The notes: generated by a model not told the origin, from the sequence alone. Positions 7,336 through 16,529 are shown, counted from the first letter of the stretch. The stretch is 48,717 nt of DNA from Pollutimonas sp035515055 (GCA_035515055.1 DATJBV010000010.1:1-48717), one strand, 5' to 3'. Translations and numbers: made by a program.

Positions 7336-7797
7336 ATGCAGCTTAGAAATAAACAGGACTTTTGGTCCGGCGTCATGTTCGTCGCCCTTGGCGTCGGCTT
7401 CGCTATCGGCGCCAGCGAATACTCAATGGGCACCGCGGCCCGGATGGGTCCGGGATACTTCCCGTTCTGGCTGGGCGTATGCCTGGCTTTATTGGGCTCG
7501 GTCGTAACAATAGGCGCAATGATGCCTAAGGCCGAAGAAATAGACATGGAGCGATTCGACTGGAAAATCGCCCTCATCGTAATCGGATCGGTCGCCATCG
7601 GCGGCGTGCTGCTGGATTACCTGGGCATCTATATTTCCGTCTTCCTGCTGGTCTTTTTCAGCAGCATGGCAAGTCATGTATTCAACTGGAAAGTGGCAGC
7701 CGCCAATGGGCTGTTCCTGGTCCTTTTCGTCTGGCTGGCATTCATCAAAGGGTTAGGTCTGATCTTCCCCTTGTGGCCTAGCTTTTTAGCCAACTAA
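7336..7797 (+). CDS. tctB: Tripartite tricarboxylate transporter small membrane subunit TctB
   Basis: The 153-residue small membrane component of a secondary transporter for citrate-like carboxylates. Four hydrophobic helices are visible; the early segment with MGPGYFPFWLG is typical of TctB. GGAG lies upstream of the ATG (near 7320). tctA follows after 12 bp, so they form an operon ending at a strong terminator (9340-9371). The expected periplasmic binding protein TctC is absent upstream, so the transporter must use a distant binding protein. Confidence 0.9.
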   Translation: MQLRNKQDFWSGVMFVALGVGFAIGASEYSMGTAARMGPGYFPFWLGVCLALLGSVVTIGAMMPKAEEIDMERFDWKIALIVIGSVAIGGVLLDYLGIYISVFLLVFFSSMASHVFNWKVAAANGLFLVLFVWLAFIKGLGLIFPLWPSFLAN

Positions 7798-7809
7798 GGA
7801 GAATCCGAA

Positions 7810-9315
7810 ATGGAATTATTCGAACATCTGGCCCTCGGCTTCTCGGTCGCGTTCACCGCTGAAAACCTTGCTTACTGTCTTCTGGGCTGCCTGCTCGGCA
7901 CGCTAATCGGGGTGTTGCCCGGAATTGGTCCGGTCCCCACCATCGCCATGCTGTTGCCCATCACCTATGTGCTTCCGCCGGTAGCCGGCTTGATCATGCT
8001 GGCCGGTATCTATTACGGCGCTCAGTACGGGGGTTCCACAACAGCCATTCTTGTTGCCTTGCCGGGCGAGACTTCCGCAGTGGTGACCGTTCTCGACGGA
8101 CACCAAATGGCGCGCAACGGCCGAGCCGGCGCGGCGCTGGCAATTGCCGCACTGGGTTCGTTCTTTGCCGGTTGCGTTGCAACGGTACTGTTGGCGGGCT
8201 TCGCGCCGCCATTGGCTGAAGTCGCATTCAAGTTCGGTCCGGCCGAATACTTCTCGCTAATGGTGCTAGGGCTGATCGGTGCCGTGGTGCTTGCCTCGGG
8301 TTCGCTTCCGAAGGCCATCTGCATGATTCTCCTGGGCTTGCTGCTGGGCATGGTCGGCACGGACGTGAACTCGGGCGTTGCACGCTTCGATTTCGGCATT
8401 CCTGAACTTCAGGACGGGATCGACTTTGCAGTGGTTGCCATGGGTGTGTTCGGCTTCGCCGAAATCATGACCAACCTGGAACTGAAAGACCAACGCGTGG
8501 ACATTACCGGCAAAGTCGGCACGCTATACCCGAACAAGCAGGAATTCAAGGAAGCCTGGCCGGCGGCTGTGCGCGGCACCGCGCTGGGTTCCGCACTGGG
8601 CATACTGCCCGGCGGTGGCGCCGTGTTGTCTTCGTTCGCCTCTTACACGCTGGAGAAAAAGCTTTCGAACGAGCCCGAACGTTTCGGCAAAGGCCATCCC
8701 GCCGGACTTGCCGGCCCGGAATCGGCCAACAACGCCGCTGCGCAGACATCGTTCATTCCGCTGCTTACGCTGGGCATACCGGGTAATGCCGTGACCGCCT
8801 TGATGATAGGCGCCATGACCATACATAACATCCAGCCGGGGCCACAGGTCATGACCAGCCACCCTGAACTGTTCTGGGGCCTGATCGTATCCATGTGGAT
8901 AGGCAACCTGATGCTGGTAATCCTGAACCTGCCCTTGGTCGGGCTGTGGATCAAGCTGCTCAAAGTGCCTTATCGCATCCTGTTCCCCGCCATCCTGGTG
9001 TTTTGTACGATAGGCGTGTATTCGTTGAATTACAACGTCTTCGATATCTGGATGACGGCCGCCTTCGGCTTGGTGGGCTACATCTGGGCGAAACTGAAAT
9101 GCGAAGGCGCACCCCTGCTGCTGGGACTGGTGCTCGGACCCATGATGGAAGAGAACTTCCGGCGCGCCCTGCTACTGGCGCGCGGCGACTACTCGACATT
9201 CGTGACCCGGCCGCTTTCATTGTCGCTGCTTATCGGCGCTGCCATTCTCGTCTGCATCGTTGCCCTGCCTTCGATCAAGAAGAAGCGCGCGGAAACGTTT
9301 GTTGAAGAAGGCTAA
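7810..9315 (+). CDS. tctA: Tripartite tricarboxylate transporter large membrane subunit TctA
   Basis: The 501-residue main permease of the tripartite tricarboxylate transporter, with about 11-12 membrane helices. Family landmarks include the early GVLPGIGPVPTIAMLLP segment, YYGAQYGGSTTAILVALPGE, and a second, pseudo-symmetric copy around GILPGGGAVLSSFASY and LTLGIPGNAVTALMIGAM. It imports carboxylates with TctB and an extracytoplasmic binding protein, driven by ion gradients. A TctDE-like two-component pair is encoded 1 kb away on the other strand and probably regulates it. Confidence 0.95.
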   Translation: MELFEHLALGFSVAFTAENLAYCLLGCLLGTLIGVLPGIGPVPTIAMLLPITYVLPPVAGLIMLAGIYYGAQYGGSTTAILVALPGETSAVVTVLDGHQMARNGRAGAALAIAALGSFFAGCVATVLLAGFAPPLAEVAFKFGPAEYFSLMVLGLIGAVVLASGSLPKAICMILLGLLLGMVGTDVNSGVARFDFGIPELQDGIDFAVVAMGVFGFAEIMTNLELKDQRVDITGKVGTLYPNKQEFKEAWPAAVRGTALGSALGILPGGGAVLSSFASYTLEKKLSNEPERFGKGHPAGLAGPESANNAAAQTSFIPLLTLGIPGNAVTALMIGAMTIHNIQPGPQVMTSHPELFWGLIVSMWIGNLMLVILNLPLVGLWIKLLKVPYRILFPAILVFCTIGVYSLNYNVFDIWMTAAFGLVGYIWAKLKCEGAPLLLGLVLGPMMEENFRRALLLARGDYSTFVTRPLSLSLLIGAAILVCIVALPSIKKKRAETFVEEG

Positions 9316-9339
9316 CGCCGCAACGCGGTAAGCTTGCAA

Positions 9340-9371
9340 GGCGCCGGGTTCCAAGCCCGGCGCCTTTTTTT
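9340..9371 (+). terminator. Intrinsic terminator after tctBA
   Basis: A perfect 9-bp stem, GGCGCCGGG (9340-9348) with CCCGGCGCC (9356-9364), a 7-nt loop and seven T residues (9365-9371). This is a textbook Rho-independent terminator 25 bp after the tctA stop. Confidence 0.93.
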
Positions 9372-9449
9372 GCGTCCGCAGTCCAGGCCTTATGCGTTAA
9401 CCTTATGGTAGAAGTAAAAATAAACAGCCCCATAAACGGAGAACAACCA

Positions 9450-10358
9450 ATGTCATCAGTCAGCGTCAAATCGTACGAGTCCCTGCCCGCCTCCCACGTC
9501 GCCTTCCTGGGCCTTGGGGTCATGGGTTTCCCCATGGCCGGCCACCTCGCTCGTGCAGGCCACAAGGTGTCGGTATATAACCGCACATTCAAGAAGGCCG
9601 AGGGCTGGGTCGGCGAATTCGGCGGCACGGCGGCACAGACGCCGAAGCAGGCGGTTCAAGGCGCCAAGATCGTATTTTGTTGCGTGGGAAACGATGACGA
9701 CCTGCGTAGCGTGGTTTTGGGCGAAGACGGCGCACTTGCCGGCATGGCGCCGGGCGCCATTTTCGTTGACCACACGACCGCGTCGGCCGAAGTTGCACGC
9801 GAACTCTACGAACAAGCACGCACACAAGGTGTCGGATTCGTCGATGCTCCGGTATCGGGCGGCCAAGCCGGTGCAATCAACGGTGCATTGACCGTCATGT
9901 GCGGCGGGGACCGGGCTCATTTCGACACGGTCCGGCCGCTCATAAGCGCGTTTGCGCAGGCCGTCACGCTGCTGGGCGACTCGGGCTCCGGCCAGCTCTG
10001 CAAAATGGTCAACCAAATCTGCATCGCAGGCCTGGTACAGGGGCTGTCCGAAGGTATTGCATTCGGGCAAGCCGCCAACCTCAATATGGAGCAGGTCCTC
10101 GGCGTCATCAGCAAAGGGGCGGCGCAGAGCTGGCAGATGGAAAACCGTGGCGCAACCATGATCGCCGACAAATTCGACTTCGGCTTTGCCGTCGACTGGA
10201 TGCGCAAGGACCTGAGCCTTGTCATGAACGAAGCCCGCCGCAACGGCGCCCGGGTTCCGGTAACTGCATTGGTGGACCAGTTCTACGCTGACGTCCAGCA
10301 AATGGGCGGAAACCGGTGGGACACCTCCAGCCTGATCAAGCGTCTGAAGAAGCAGTAA
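9450..10358 (+). CDS. NAD(P)-dependent beta-hydroxyacid dehydrogenase (GarR/MmsB family)
   Basis: A 302-residue cytoplasmic oxidoreductase of the 3-hydroxyisobutyrate dehydrogenase/tartronate semialdehyde reductase family. It shows a Rossmann GLGVMG motif (21-26), the substrate-binding signature DAPVSGG (132-138) and catalytic K185 (GQLCKMVNQ). The start at 9450 is preceded by GGAGAA (9438-9443); a frame open from 9405 lacks such a site. It lies between the tctBA terminator and the convergent sensor kinase gene, so it is probably its own unit. Substrate cannot be decided from sequence; tartronate semialdehyde or 3-hydroxyisobutyrate are likely. Confidence 0.87.
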   Translation: MSSVSVKSYESLPASHVAFLGLGVMGFPMAGHLARAGHKVSVYNRTFKKAEGWVGEFGGTAAQTPKQAVQGAKIVFCCVGNDDDLRSVVLGEDGALAGMAPGAIFVDHTTASAEVARELYEQARTQGVGFVDAPVSGGQAGAINGALTVMCGGDRAHFDTVRPLISAFAQAVTLLGDSGSGQLCKMVNQICIAGLVQGLSEGIAFGQAANLNMEQVLGVISKGAAQSWQMENRGATMIADKFDFGFAVDWMRKDLSLVMNEARRNGARVPVTALVDQFYADVQQMGGNRWDTSSLIKRLKKQ

Positions 10359-10367
10359 GGGGCCGCG

Positions 10368-11867
10368 CTACTCGGTGTAGCGCGTCAACTTCAACACGGC
10401 CCTAAGGCCGAAGCCACCGCCCGGCGTGGGATCGCCATCGGTCAGTTCGATGGTGCCCCGATTGCGCTGGGCGTAGGCCAATGCAATCGCCAACCCCAGG
10501 CCGGAACCGCTGCTGCGCATGCCTTTGCGAGCCGAACCTCCTCGGTCGAAGCGTATGAAAACGCTTTCACGCAACGACGGGTCCAATCCCACGCCGTTGT
10601 CGCACACGCTAACCCAGACAGCATCGCCGTCCGCGCCGGCCGACACGGTAATGGAGCACCCTTCGCCCGCATGGTTGATGGCGTTGTGCACCAGGTTGGC
10701 AATGGATTCGTGCAATTCGGCCTCGCTTCCCAACACCCATACCGTCGTGTCGGAGTCGGTGTCGGCCGCGCCGGTCTCGCACTGGCCTGCCCAGCCCAAG
10801 TCCTGGTGCTTTTCTCGTGCCAGCGGCAAATACTGCAGTACGACGTCGCGCGCCAGGCTATTCAGGTCGACTCTTTCTTGGATGGCCAAGTCGTTGCGGC
10901 TGGCATGCGCGAGCGACAGCAGTTGCTCGGTGAGCCGCGAGGTTTGACCCAGTTGATGGATGATTGCGTCCAGCGTTTCGCGCATGCGCACGATATCCGG
11001 CTCCCGCCTGGCGTACTGCGCCTGCGTGCGCATGATGGCCAAAGGAGTGCGCAGCTGATGCGACGCGTCGGCAAGAAAGCCGGCCTGCTTGTCGAGCACC
11101 TGGCGATATAAGTCGATATGATGATTGACCGCCTTGACCAGCGGCACCACTTCAGGCGGCACCCGATCGCTATCCAGCGGCATCAAATCGTTGACCTCGC
11201 GCGCCTGGACCTCGCGCCTGAGTTGTGTGAGCGGACGCAAGGCCCACTGCACGCTGAACCACACCAGCAAGGTGGTAAGGATGAGCATACGTCCGTCTCG
11301 CCACAACCCTTGCCGCCAGGCCTCATGCTGCGTGCGCTGCCGCATATCGATGCTTTCGCCGACGAACACAATGACCTGCCGCCGCTGCCCCTCGTAATAA
11401 AGGTCGCGCCATAACGCCACCATTCGTACATTATCGCCACGGTATACGGCGTCGTAAAAGACCGGCGCGCCTTCCGCTTCGGCAAGGGCGGGCGGTGGCG
11501 GCATGCCGTCCATTCCGGAAAGCGTCTTGCCAGGCAGTTGGCCGCTCAGGCCAGCCAGGCTGGGCACCATCGGGAAAACTTCTTCCACTCGAAAATACTT
11601 GCGGTTGCCTGCCCGCGATTCCAGCATGACCTGTGCATAAAATGGAGGATCGATGCGCAAGGTTCCGTCGCCATTGAAGGCAATGCTGTTCTCGAGCACC
11701 TTCGCCGGTTCCAGAAGCGCCGTATCGTAGACCTCTTGTGCAACCAGATTCAACGCCTGGTAATCGGTTCTGCTGTCGAACAGCAAAAGCGCAATGACGC
11801 CCGGAATAAGCAGGGAAAGCAGCCAAAGTCGTATGCTGCCGCGCGTCTGGCGTGTTATTCCGGGCAT
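10368..11867 (-). CDS. Sensor histidine kinase, TctE-like
   Basis: A 499-residue inner-membrane kinase. Helix 1 (about 13-30) and helix 2 (about 193-210) flank a periplasmic sensor of about 160 residues of the TctE N-terminal type (FDSRTDYQALN, FYDAVYRGDNVR). The phosphoacceptor is H270 in ADASHQLRTPLA, followed by an ATPase domain with N-box (NLVHNAINHAG), DNGVGLD and GSGLGLAIA. Family members sense tricarboxylates and activate tct genes, fitting the nearby tctBA. The start lies 3 bp after the response regulator stop. Convergent with the dehydrogenase gene, with a 7-bp GC-rich inverted repeat (10364-10384) across the junction. Confidence 0.9.
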   Translation of the reverse strand: MPGITRQTRGSIRLWLLSLLIPGVIALLLFDSRTDYQALNLVAQEVYDTALLEPAKVLENSIAFNGDGTLRIDPPFYAQVMLESRAGNRKYFRVEEVFPMVPSLAGLSGQLPGKTLSGMDGMPPPPALAEAEGAPVFYDAVYRGDNVRMVALWRDLYYEGQRRQVIVFVGESIDMRQRTQHEAWRQGLWRDGRMLILTTLLVWFSVQWALRPLTQLRREVQAREVNDLMPLDSDRVPPEVVPLVKAVNHHIDLYRQVLDKQAGFLADASHQLRTPLAIMRTQAQYARREPDIVRMRETLDAIIHQLGQTSRLTEQLLSLAHASRNDLAIQERVDLNSLARDVVLQYLPLAREKHQDLGWAGQCETGAADTDSDTTVWVLGSEAELHESIANLVHNAINHAGEGCSITVSAGADGDAVWVSVCDNGVGLDPSLRESVFIRFDRGGSARKGMRSSGSGLGLAIALAYAQRNRGTIELTDGDPTPGGGFGLRAVLKLTRYTE

Positions 11868-11870
11868 GCG

Positions 11871-12548
11871 TCAGTCGGTTGCCAGCGTGGCTTCGAGCAT
11901 ATAGCCAAGGCCGCGTACAGTCACGATATGGACGTCGCTCCCGGCCAGCTTCTTGCGCAAGCGATGCAGGACGACTTCGATGGCGTCTGGACTCGCGTCG
12001 GTATCGTGCTCGAAGACCCTGCTGAAAAGCAGCGTCTTTTCGACGGGCAAGCCGCTGCGCGCAATAAGAACGGCAAGGGCCGCATGTTCGCGTGGTGTGA
12101 GGTGCAAGATGATGCCATCGAGCGAGAATGCCCGGCTTTCGTTGTCGTAGACCAGCGAACCGCATTCCATGCTTGGCACTGGGCGGCCCCGGCTACGACG
12201 CACTAACGCCGCAAGGCGCGCCTCGAGCTCTTCCAGCGCGAAAGGCTTGGACAGGAAATCGTCTGCGCCAAGATTAAGGCCGCGCACCCGGTCTTGCAAT
12301 GCCCCTTGCGCCGTGAGTATGAGCACTGGCGTCACATCGCCCCTGTTGCGCATTTCGCGCAGCAGTACCAGACCGTGCTTATCGGGAAGACGCAAGTCCA
12401 TGACCACAGCGTCGAACTCGGAACCGGCCAGCATTTGCTCGGCCGTTTGGGCGTCGGGCGCATGTTCGGGGATGAATCCGCTTTGAGCAAGGGCGCGCTC
12501 CAGCCACGCCGCCATCTCGCGCTCGTCTTCAACCAGCAGTATGCGCAT
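11871..12548 (-). CDS. OmpR-family response regulator, TctD-like
   Basis: A 225-residue two-component regulator. The receiver domain (1-118) has the acidic pocket E7/D8, phosphoacceptor D51 (VVMDLRLPD), T79 and K101; a winged-helix DNA-binding domain (about 125-222) ends with VRGLGYML. It pairs with the kinase directly downstream, and the pair probably controls tctBA. Its ATG lies inside the last codons of rppH: the genes overlap by 20 bp, so the regulator is cotranscribed with, and translationally coupled to, an RNA-decay enzyme. Confidence 0.92.
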   Translation of the reverse strand: MRILLVEDEREMAAWLERALAQSGFIPEHAPDAQTAEQMLAGSEFDAVVMDLRLPDKHGLVLLREMRNRGDVTPVLILTAQGALQDRVRGLNLGADDFLSKPFALEELEARLAALVRRSRGRPVPSMECGSLVYDNESRAFSLDGIILHLTPREHAALAVLIARSGLPVEKTLLFSRVFEHDTDASPDAIEVVLHRLRKKLAGSDVHIVTVRGLGYMLEATLATD

Positions 12549-13095
12549 GAACCTTGCTTTCCAGTGTTTGATGCGCGCGCGCGTTCTGCCCGCGCTGACG
12601 CAAATAACGGGTCTCCTGACCTCTTTTGAATAAGATCAACGCCAGTTCGTTCAGAGCCTGTGTATAGACGTCGCGCTTAAATTCAATAACGGCGTCCAGC
12701 GGTACCCAATACTGGCTCCAACGCCAGGCGTCGAATTCCGGACTGTGCGTGGCGCGTAAGCTGACATCGCTGTCGCGCCCCACCATTCTTAACAGGAACC
12801 AGATCTGTTTCTGGCCTTTATAGTAGCCACGCGAATCGCGCCGAACAAAATTGTTCGGCACGTTATAGCGCAGCCAGTCGCGCGTCCGTCCTAATATGCG
12901 CACATGCTCGGGATGCAAGCCGACTTCTTCATGCAGCTCGCGGAACATGGCTTGTACCGGCGTTTCCCCATGCTTAATACCACCTTGAGGGAACTGCCAG
13001 GCATGCTCCCGAATACGTTTACCCCAAAATACCTCGTTTTTCTGATTTACGAGGATAATGCCGACATTAGGACGGTAGCCTTCACGGTCTAACAT
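12529..13095 (-). CDS. rppH: RNA pyrophosphohydrolase
   Basis: Removes pyrophosphate from 5'-triphosphate (or diphosphate) mRNA ends, opening transcripts to RNase E decay. The 188-residue protein begins MLDREGYRPNVGI, as RppH does, and has a complete Nudix box at residues 38-60 (G38, E44, R52-E53, E56-E57, G59). The ATG at 13095 is preceded by the purine-rich GGGGTGG; an in-frame TTG at 13107 is less likely. Divergent from proS. The C-terminal tail overlaps the response regulator start. Confidence 0.95.
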   Translation of the reverse strand: MLDREGYRPNVGIILVNQKNEVFWGKRIREHAWQFPQGGIKHGETPVQAMFRELHEEVGLHPEHVRILGRTRDWLRYNVPNNFVRRDSRGYYKGQKQIWFLLRMVGRDSDVSLRATHSPEFDAWRWSQYWVPLDAVIEFKRDVYTQALNELALILFKRGQETRYLRQRGQNARAHQTLESKVHAHTAG

Positions 13096-13132
13096 GGGCC
13101 ACCCCAAAGCGAATTCAATACAATTACTGTTG

Positions 13133-13161
13133 ATTATACGTATCTGTCGAGATCCTCACCA
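13133..13161 (-). promoter_or_regulatory. Candidate promoter of rppH
   Basis: Reverse strand has a perfect TATAAT (13133-13138) and a weak -35 TGGTGA (13156-13161) at 17-bp spacing, placing a start about 30 nt before the rppH ATG. The -35 matches only three of six positions and overlaps the proS start codon, so this is tentative. Confidence 0.42.
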
Positions 13162-14894
13162 TGCATGCAAGCAAGTATCACATCAATACCCTGAAAGAAG
13201 CACCCGCCGAGGCGGAAGTAAAAAGCCACCAGCTCATGACGCGGGCCGGCATGATACGCAAGGCGGCCGGAGGAATCTACACATACATGCCGCTGGGCCT
13301 GAAGGTTCTGCGCAAAATCGAGGGAATCGTCCGCGAAGAAATGAACCGATCGGGCGCCATCGAGCTCTTGATGCCGGTGGTCCAACCCGCCGAACTATGG
13401 GTCGAATCGGGCCGATGGGAAGAATACGGCGCCGAACTCCTGCGCATCAAGGACAGGCATCAGCGCGACTTCGTGCTGCAGCCCACATCCGAAGAAGTCA
13501 TTACCGACATTGCCCGCAATGAAATCCACAGCTGGCGCCAGCTGCCGCTGAATTTCTATCACATACAAACAAAATTCCGGGACGAACGCCGCCCCCGCTT
13601 CGGCCTGATGCGCGGCCGCGAGTTCACCATGAAGGACGCCTATTCGTTCGACCGCGACGAGGCATCGGCGCAAAACAGCTACGACATCATGTACGAGGCG
13701 TACATGCGCATTTTCACCCGTCTAGGGCTCACCTTTCGTGCCGTCGCCGCGGATACCGGCTCCATCGGCGGGACGCGCAGCCATGAATTCCAGGTCATCG
13801 CCGATACCGGCGAAGACCTTATCGTCTACAACCCGGCGTCACCCTACGCGGCCAATATCGAACTCGCCGAAGCGCCCTGCCTGATCGCGGAACGCGGCTC
13901 GGCGTCGGAAGCGCTAAAAAAGACCGCCACCCCGAACGCCCCCAAATGCGAGATCGTGGCGGCGCAGCTTGGACGCCCCTTGACCGACACGGTTAAGTCC
14001 ATCGTGCTCGCCACCGACGGCGACGCGCAAGACGGCCCCGCCAAGATATGGCTGTTGCTGCTGCGCGGCGACCACGAACTCAATGAAATCAAGACGGGCA
14101 AGCTGCCCGGATTCGACCAAGGCTACCGCTTCGCGACCGAAGCGGAAATTGAAGCCACCTTCGGATGCGTGCCCGGATATCTCGGTCCCATCAATCCCGC
14201 GGCGCCCGTAACCGTCATCGCCGATCCCACCGTTGCCAACATGAGCAATTTCATTTGCGGCGCCAACGAAGAGGGCTTCCACTACACCGGGGCCAACTGG
14301 GGCCGGGACCTCCCCGAGCCGCAGGTTGTCGACCTGCGCAATGTCGTTGCAGGCGATCCCGACCCCGAAGGCGGCCACCTTGCCATACAGCGAGGCATCG
14401 AAGTCGGGCATGTATTCTTTCTTGGCGACAAGTACTCCAAAGCGTTGAACGCAAGCTTTCTGGAAAACGACGGCAAGCCGGCATTGTTGCAAATGGGATG
14501 CTACGGAATAGGCATCAGCCGCATCTCGGCCGCGGCCATCGAACAAAGCCACGACGACAAGGGCATCATTTGGCCCAAGTCCATCGCTCCTTTTGAAGTC
14601 GTCATTTGCCCGATGGGCTGGCACAAAAGTGAAACAGTACGCAACACCGCCCAGGCCCTTTATAACGAACTCAAGGACCGGGGCGTAGACGTCATGCTCG
14701 ATGATCGCGACATCCGGCCAGGCATCATGTTCGCCGATTGGGAGCTCATCGGCGTACCTGTGCGCGTAACGATTGGCGACCGAGGGCTGAAGGAAGACAT
14801 CATCGAAATCCAGGCGCGCCGCGACGAGGCCGCCGCCAAGATTCCCGCGTCGGACGCGCTCGAGCGGACGCTCGATTTGCTGGCATCGTTGTAG
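13161..14894 (+). CDS. proS: Prolyl-tRNA synthetase
   Basis: Charges tRNA-Pro. The 577-residue protein is the bacterial form: class II catalytic core with TSEE (109-112), motif 2 around FRDE (139-142), an inserted YbaK-like editing domain (about 225-385) that hydrolyses Ala-tRNA-Pro, motif 3 GCYGIGISR (about 447-455), and an anticodon-binding C-terminus. It opens a long rightward run; ybgC follows after 9 bp. Divergent from rppH with a 65-bp shared promoter region. Confidence 0.97.
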   Translation: MHASKYHINTLKEAPAEAEVKSHQLMTRAGMIRKAAGGIYTYMPLGLKVLRKIEGIVREEMNRSGAIELLMPVVQPAELWVESGRWEEYGAELLRIKDRHQRDFVLQPTSEEVITDIARNEIHSWRQLPLNFYHIQTKFRDERRPRFGLMRGREFTMKDAYSFDRDEASAQNSYDIMYEAYMRIFTRLGLTFRAVAADTGSIGGTRSHEFQVIADTGEDLIVYNPASPYAANIELAEAPCLIAERGSASEALKKTATPNAPKCEIVAAQLGRPLTDTVKSIVLATDGDAQDGPAKIWLLLLRGDHELNEIKTGKLPGFDQGYRFATEAEIEATFGCVPGYLGPINPAAPVTVIADPTVANMSNFICGANEEGFHYTGANWGRDLPEPQVVDLRNVVAGDPDPEGGHLAIQRGIEVGHVFFLGDKYSKALNASFLENDGKPALLQMGCYGIGISRISAAAIEQSHDDKGIIWPKSIAPFEVVICPMGWHKSETVRNTAQALYNELKDRGVDVMLDDRDIRPGIMFADWELIGVPVRVTIGDRGLKEDIIEIQARRDEAAAKIPASDALERTLDLLASL

Positions 14895-14903
14895 GACCAC
14901 GGG

Positions 14904-15353
14904 ATGTCACACGACTTAACCAAAGACATGCCGATCAATGCCGATCCCGGCGTGTCGAGCCTGGATATTCGCGTATATTACGAGGACACTGACGCCGGCG
15001 GCGTCATGTACTACGCCAATTACTTGAAGTTTTTTGAACGCGGCCGAACGGAATGGCTGCGACGCCTGGGCGTCGACCATTCCAGTGTGGCGGCCAAAGA
15101 TCATCGTCTTTTCGTGGTCAAGAAGGTTGAAATACAATATCGCAAGCCAGCCAAGCTCGATGACTTGCTCCACATTCGAAGCACCATCGTCCGCCTGGGC
15201 CGCGCATCGATCCTGTTTGCGCAACAGGCTTTTCGCGGAGATGAACTGCTGTGCGAAAGCGATATCCAAGTATGCTGTGTTGACGCCACCACGTTTCGCC
15301 CCATCGAACTCACCCAAGAACTTCGAACCCTACTGCAGAAGGCTCAGAACTAA
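14904..15353 (+). CDS. ybgC: Tol-Pal-associated acyl-CoA thioesterase YbgC
   Basis: A 149-residue hotdog-fold thioesterase of the cytoplasm. The YbgC signature YYEDTDAGGVMYYANY is present; D30 corresponds to catalytic D18 of E. coli YbgC. The protein is conserved at the head of tol-pal operons and may act on acyl-CoA or acyl-ACP for phospholipid metabolism. tolQ follows after only 2 bp. The N-terminal 20 residues are longer than in E. coli. Confidence 0.93.
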   Translation: MSHDLTKDMPINADPGVSSLDIRVYYEDTDAGGVMYYANYLKFFERGRTEWLRRLGVDHSSVAAKDHRLFVVKKVEIQYRKPAKLDDLLHIRSTIVRLGRASILFAQQAFRGDELLCESDIQVCCVDATTFRPIELTQELRTLLQKAQN

Positions 15354-15355
15354 CC

Positions 15356-16030
15356 ATGCAAGCCACTAGCGACCTGTCGCTGATTACCCTATTGCTTGAT
15401 GCCAGCATTCCCGTGCAATTCGTGATGCTGGTACTGCTCGTGATCTCCATCCTGTCGTGGACGTACATATTCGGCAAACGCGCCACGCTCAAGCGCGCCA
15501 ATGAGCAGACACGCCGCTTCGAAGACGACTTCTGGGCGGGCGGCGACCTGTCCGTGCTGCAACAAGCCGTGGCTACCCGCCGCGCCGAGCATGGCGCCCT
15601 GGCCCGGATTTTTGATGCCGGCATGACCGAGTTCGTCAAGGCGCGCCGCAATATAGGCGGTGGCGAAGCCATGCTCGACGGACCGCGACGTGCCATGCGC
15701 GCCACCTACCAGCGCGAAATGGACAGCCTGGAATCACACTTGAACTTTCTGGCTTCCGCCGGTTCGGTAAGCCCGTACATCGGCCTGCTGGGAACCGTGT
15801 GGGGCATCATGCATGCCTTCATCGGCTTATCCTCCATGCAACAAGCCACGCTGTCGGCGGTAGCTCCGGGTATTGCCGAAGCTCTTATCGCCACGGCCAT
15901 CGGGCTTTTTGCAGCTATTCCGGCCGTTGTCGCCTATAACCGCTATACGAACGAAATCGACCGGCTTTCCATTCGGTTCGACAGCTTCATCGACGAATTC
16001 CTGAACATCTTGCAACGGCAGGTGCGCTAA
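15356..16030 (+). CDS. tolQ: Tol-Pal system inner membrane motor subunit TolQ
   Basis: The 224-residue MotA/ExbB-family subunit that, with TolR, forms the proton-driven motor energising TolA during outer-membrane constriction. Three membrane helices are visible at about 18-38, 135-155 and 170-195, the second containing the conserved GLLGTVWGIMHAF. The stop overlaps the tolR start (TAATG). Confidence 0.96.
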   Translation: MQATSDLSLITLLLDASIPVQFVMLVLLVISILSWTYIFGKRATLKRANEQTRRFEDDFWAGGDLSVLQQAVATRRAEHGALARIFDAGMTEFVKARRNIGGGEAMLDGPRRAMRATYQREMDSLESHLNFLASAGSVSPYIGLLGTVWGIMHAFIGLSSMQQATLSAVAPGIAEALIATAIGLFAAIPAVVAYNRYTNEIDRLSIRFDSFIDEFLNILQRQVR

Positions 16031-16476
16031 TGCCTTCCGTCCGTGGCGGCAACGGCCGCAATCGTCGACTCAAAAATGACATCAATGTGGTCCCGTATAT
16101 TGATGTCATGCTGGTATTGCTCGTCATCTTCATGGTGACGGCACCAATGATCACGCCTGGCATCGTCGAATTGCCATCGGTGGGAAACGCCAGCGAAGTC
16201 ACCGCCAAGCCGGTGGAAGTGCAAATCAGCGAAGACGGCACGATGTCGCTGCGGGTGCGCGATGCAGGCAGCGAATTTCAAAAGATAAACAGCCAGGATC
16301 TGGTAACAGAAGTGCAGTCGCGCATCTCCGCCGAGACACCTGTCGTTATCGCGGCCGACGGACGGGTGCCTTATGAAGCGGTGATGAAGGTGATGGACCA
16401 ATTGCGCAGCAGCGGCGTGAGCCGCCTGGGCCTGCTCGTCGATCAAAAGTCGACCTCCACGGATACCCGAAAATAA
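16030..16476 (+). CDS. tolR: Tol-Pal system biopolymer transport protein TolR
   Basis: The 148-residue ExbD-family motor partner of TolQ. A short cytoplasmic N-terminus, one membrane helix (about 24-42) with the proton-path aspartate D25 (PYIDVMLVLL), and a periplasmic domain. Overlaps tolQ by one base. A 53-bp gap follows before tolA. Confidence 0.95.
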   Translation: MPSVRGGNGRNRRLKNDINVVPYIDVMLVLLVIFMVTAPMITPGIVELPSVGNASEVTAKPVEVQISEDGTMSLRVRDAGSEFQKINSQDLVTEVQSRISAETPVVIAADGRVPYEAVMKVMDQLRSSGVSRLGLLVDQKSTSTDTRK

Positions 16477-16529
16477 TAAGGCACCCGCTATCCCGGGCTG
16501 TAGCGATGGACCAGACATCACGCAACTGA

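Noticed and set aside
10364..10384. Bidirectional terminator between the dehydrogenase and sensor kinase genes
   Set aside because: A 7-bp stem CGCGCTA/TAGCGCG exists, but no T run follows on either strand and it overlaps the kinase end.
13914..14900. A 328-residue reverse frame opposite proS
   Set aside because: Shadow of a certain proS; no domain or ribosome site.
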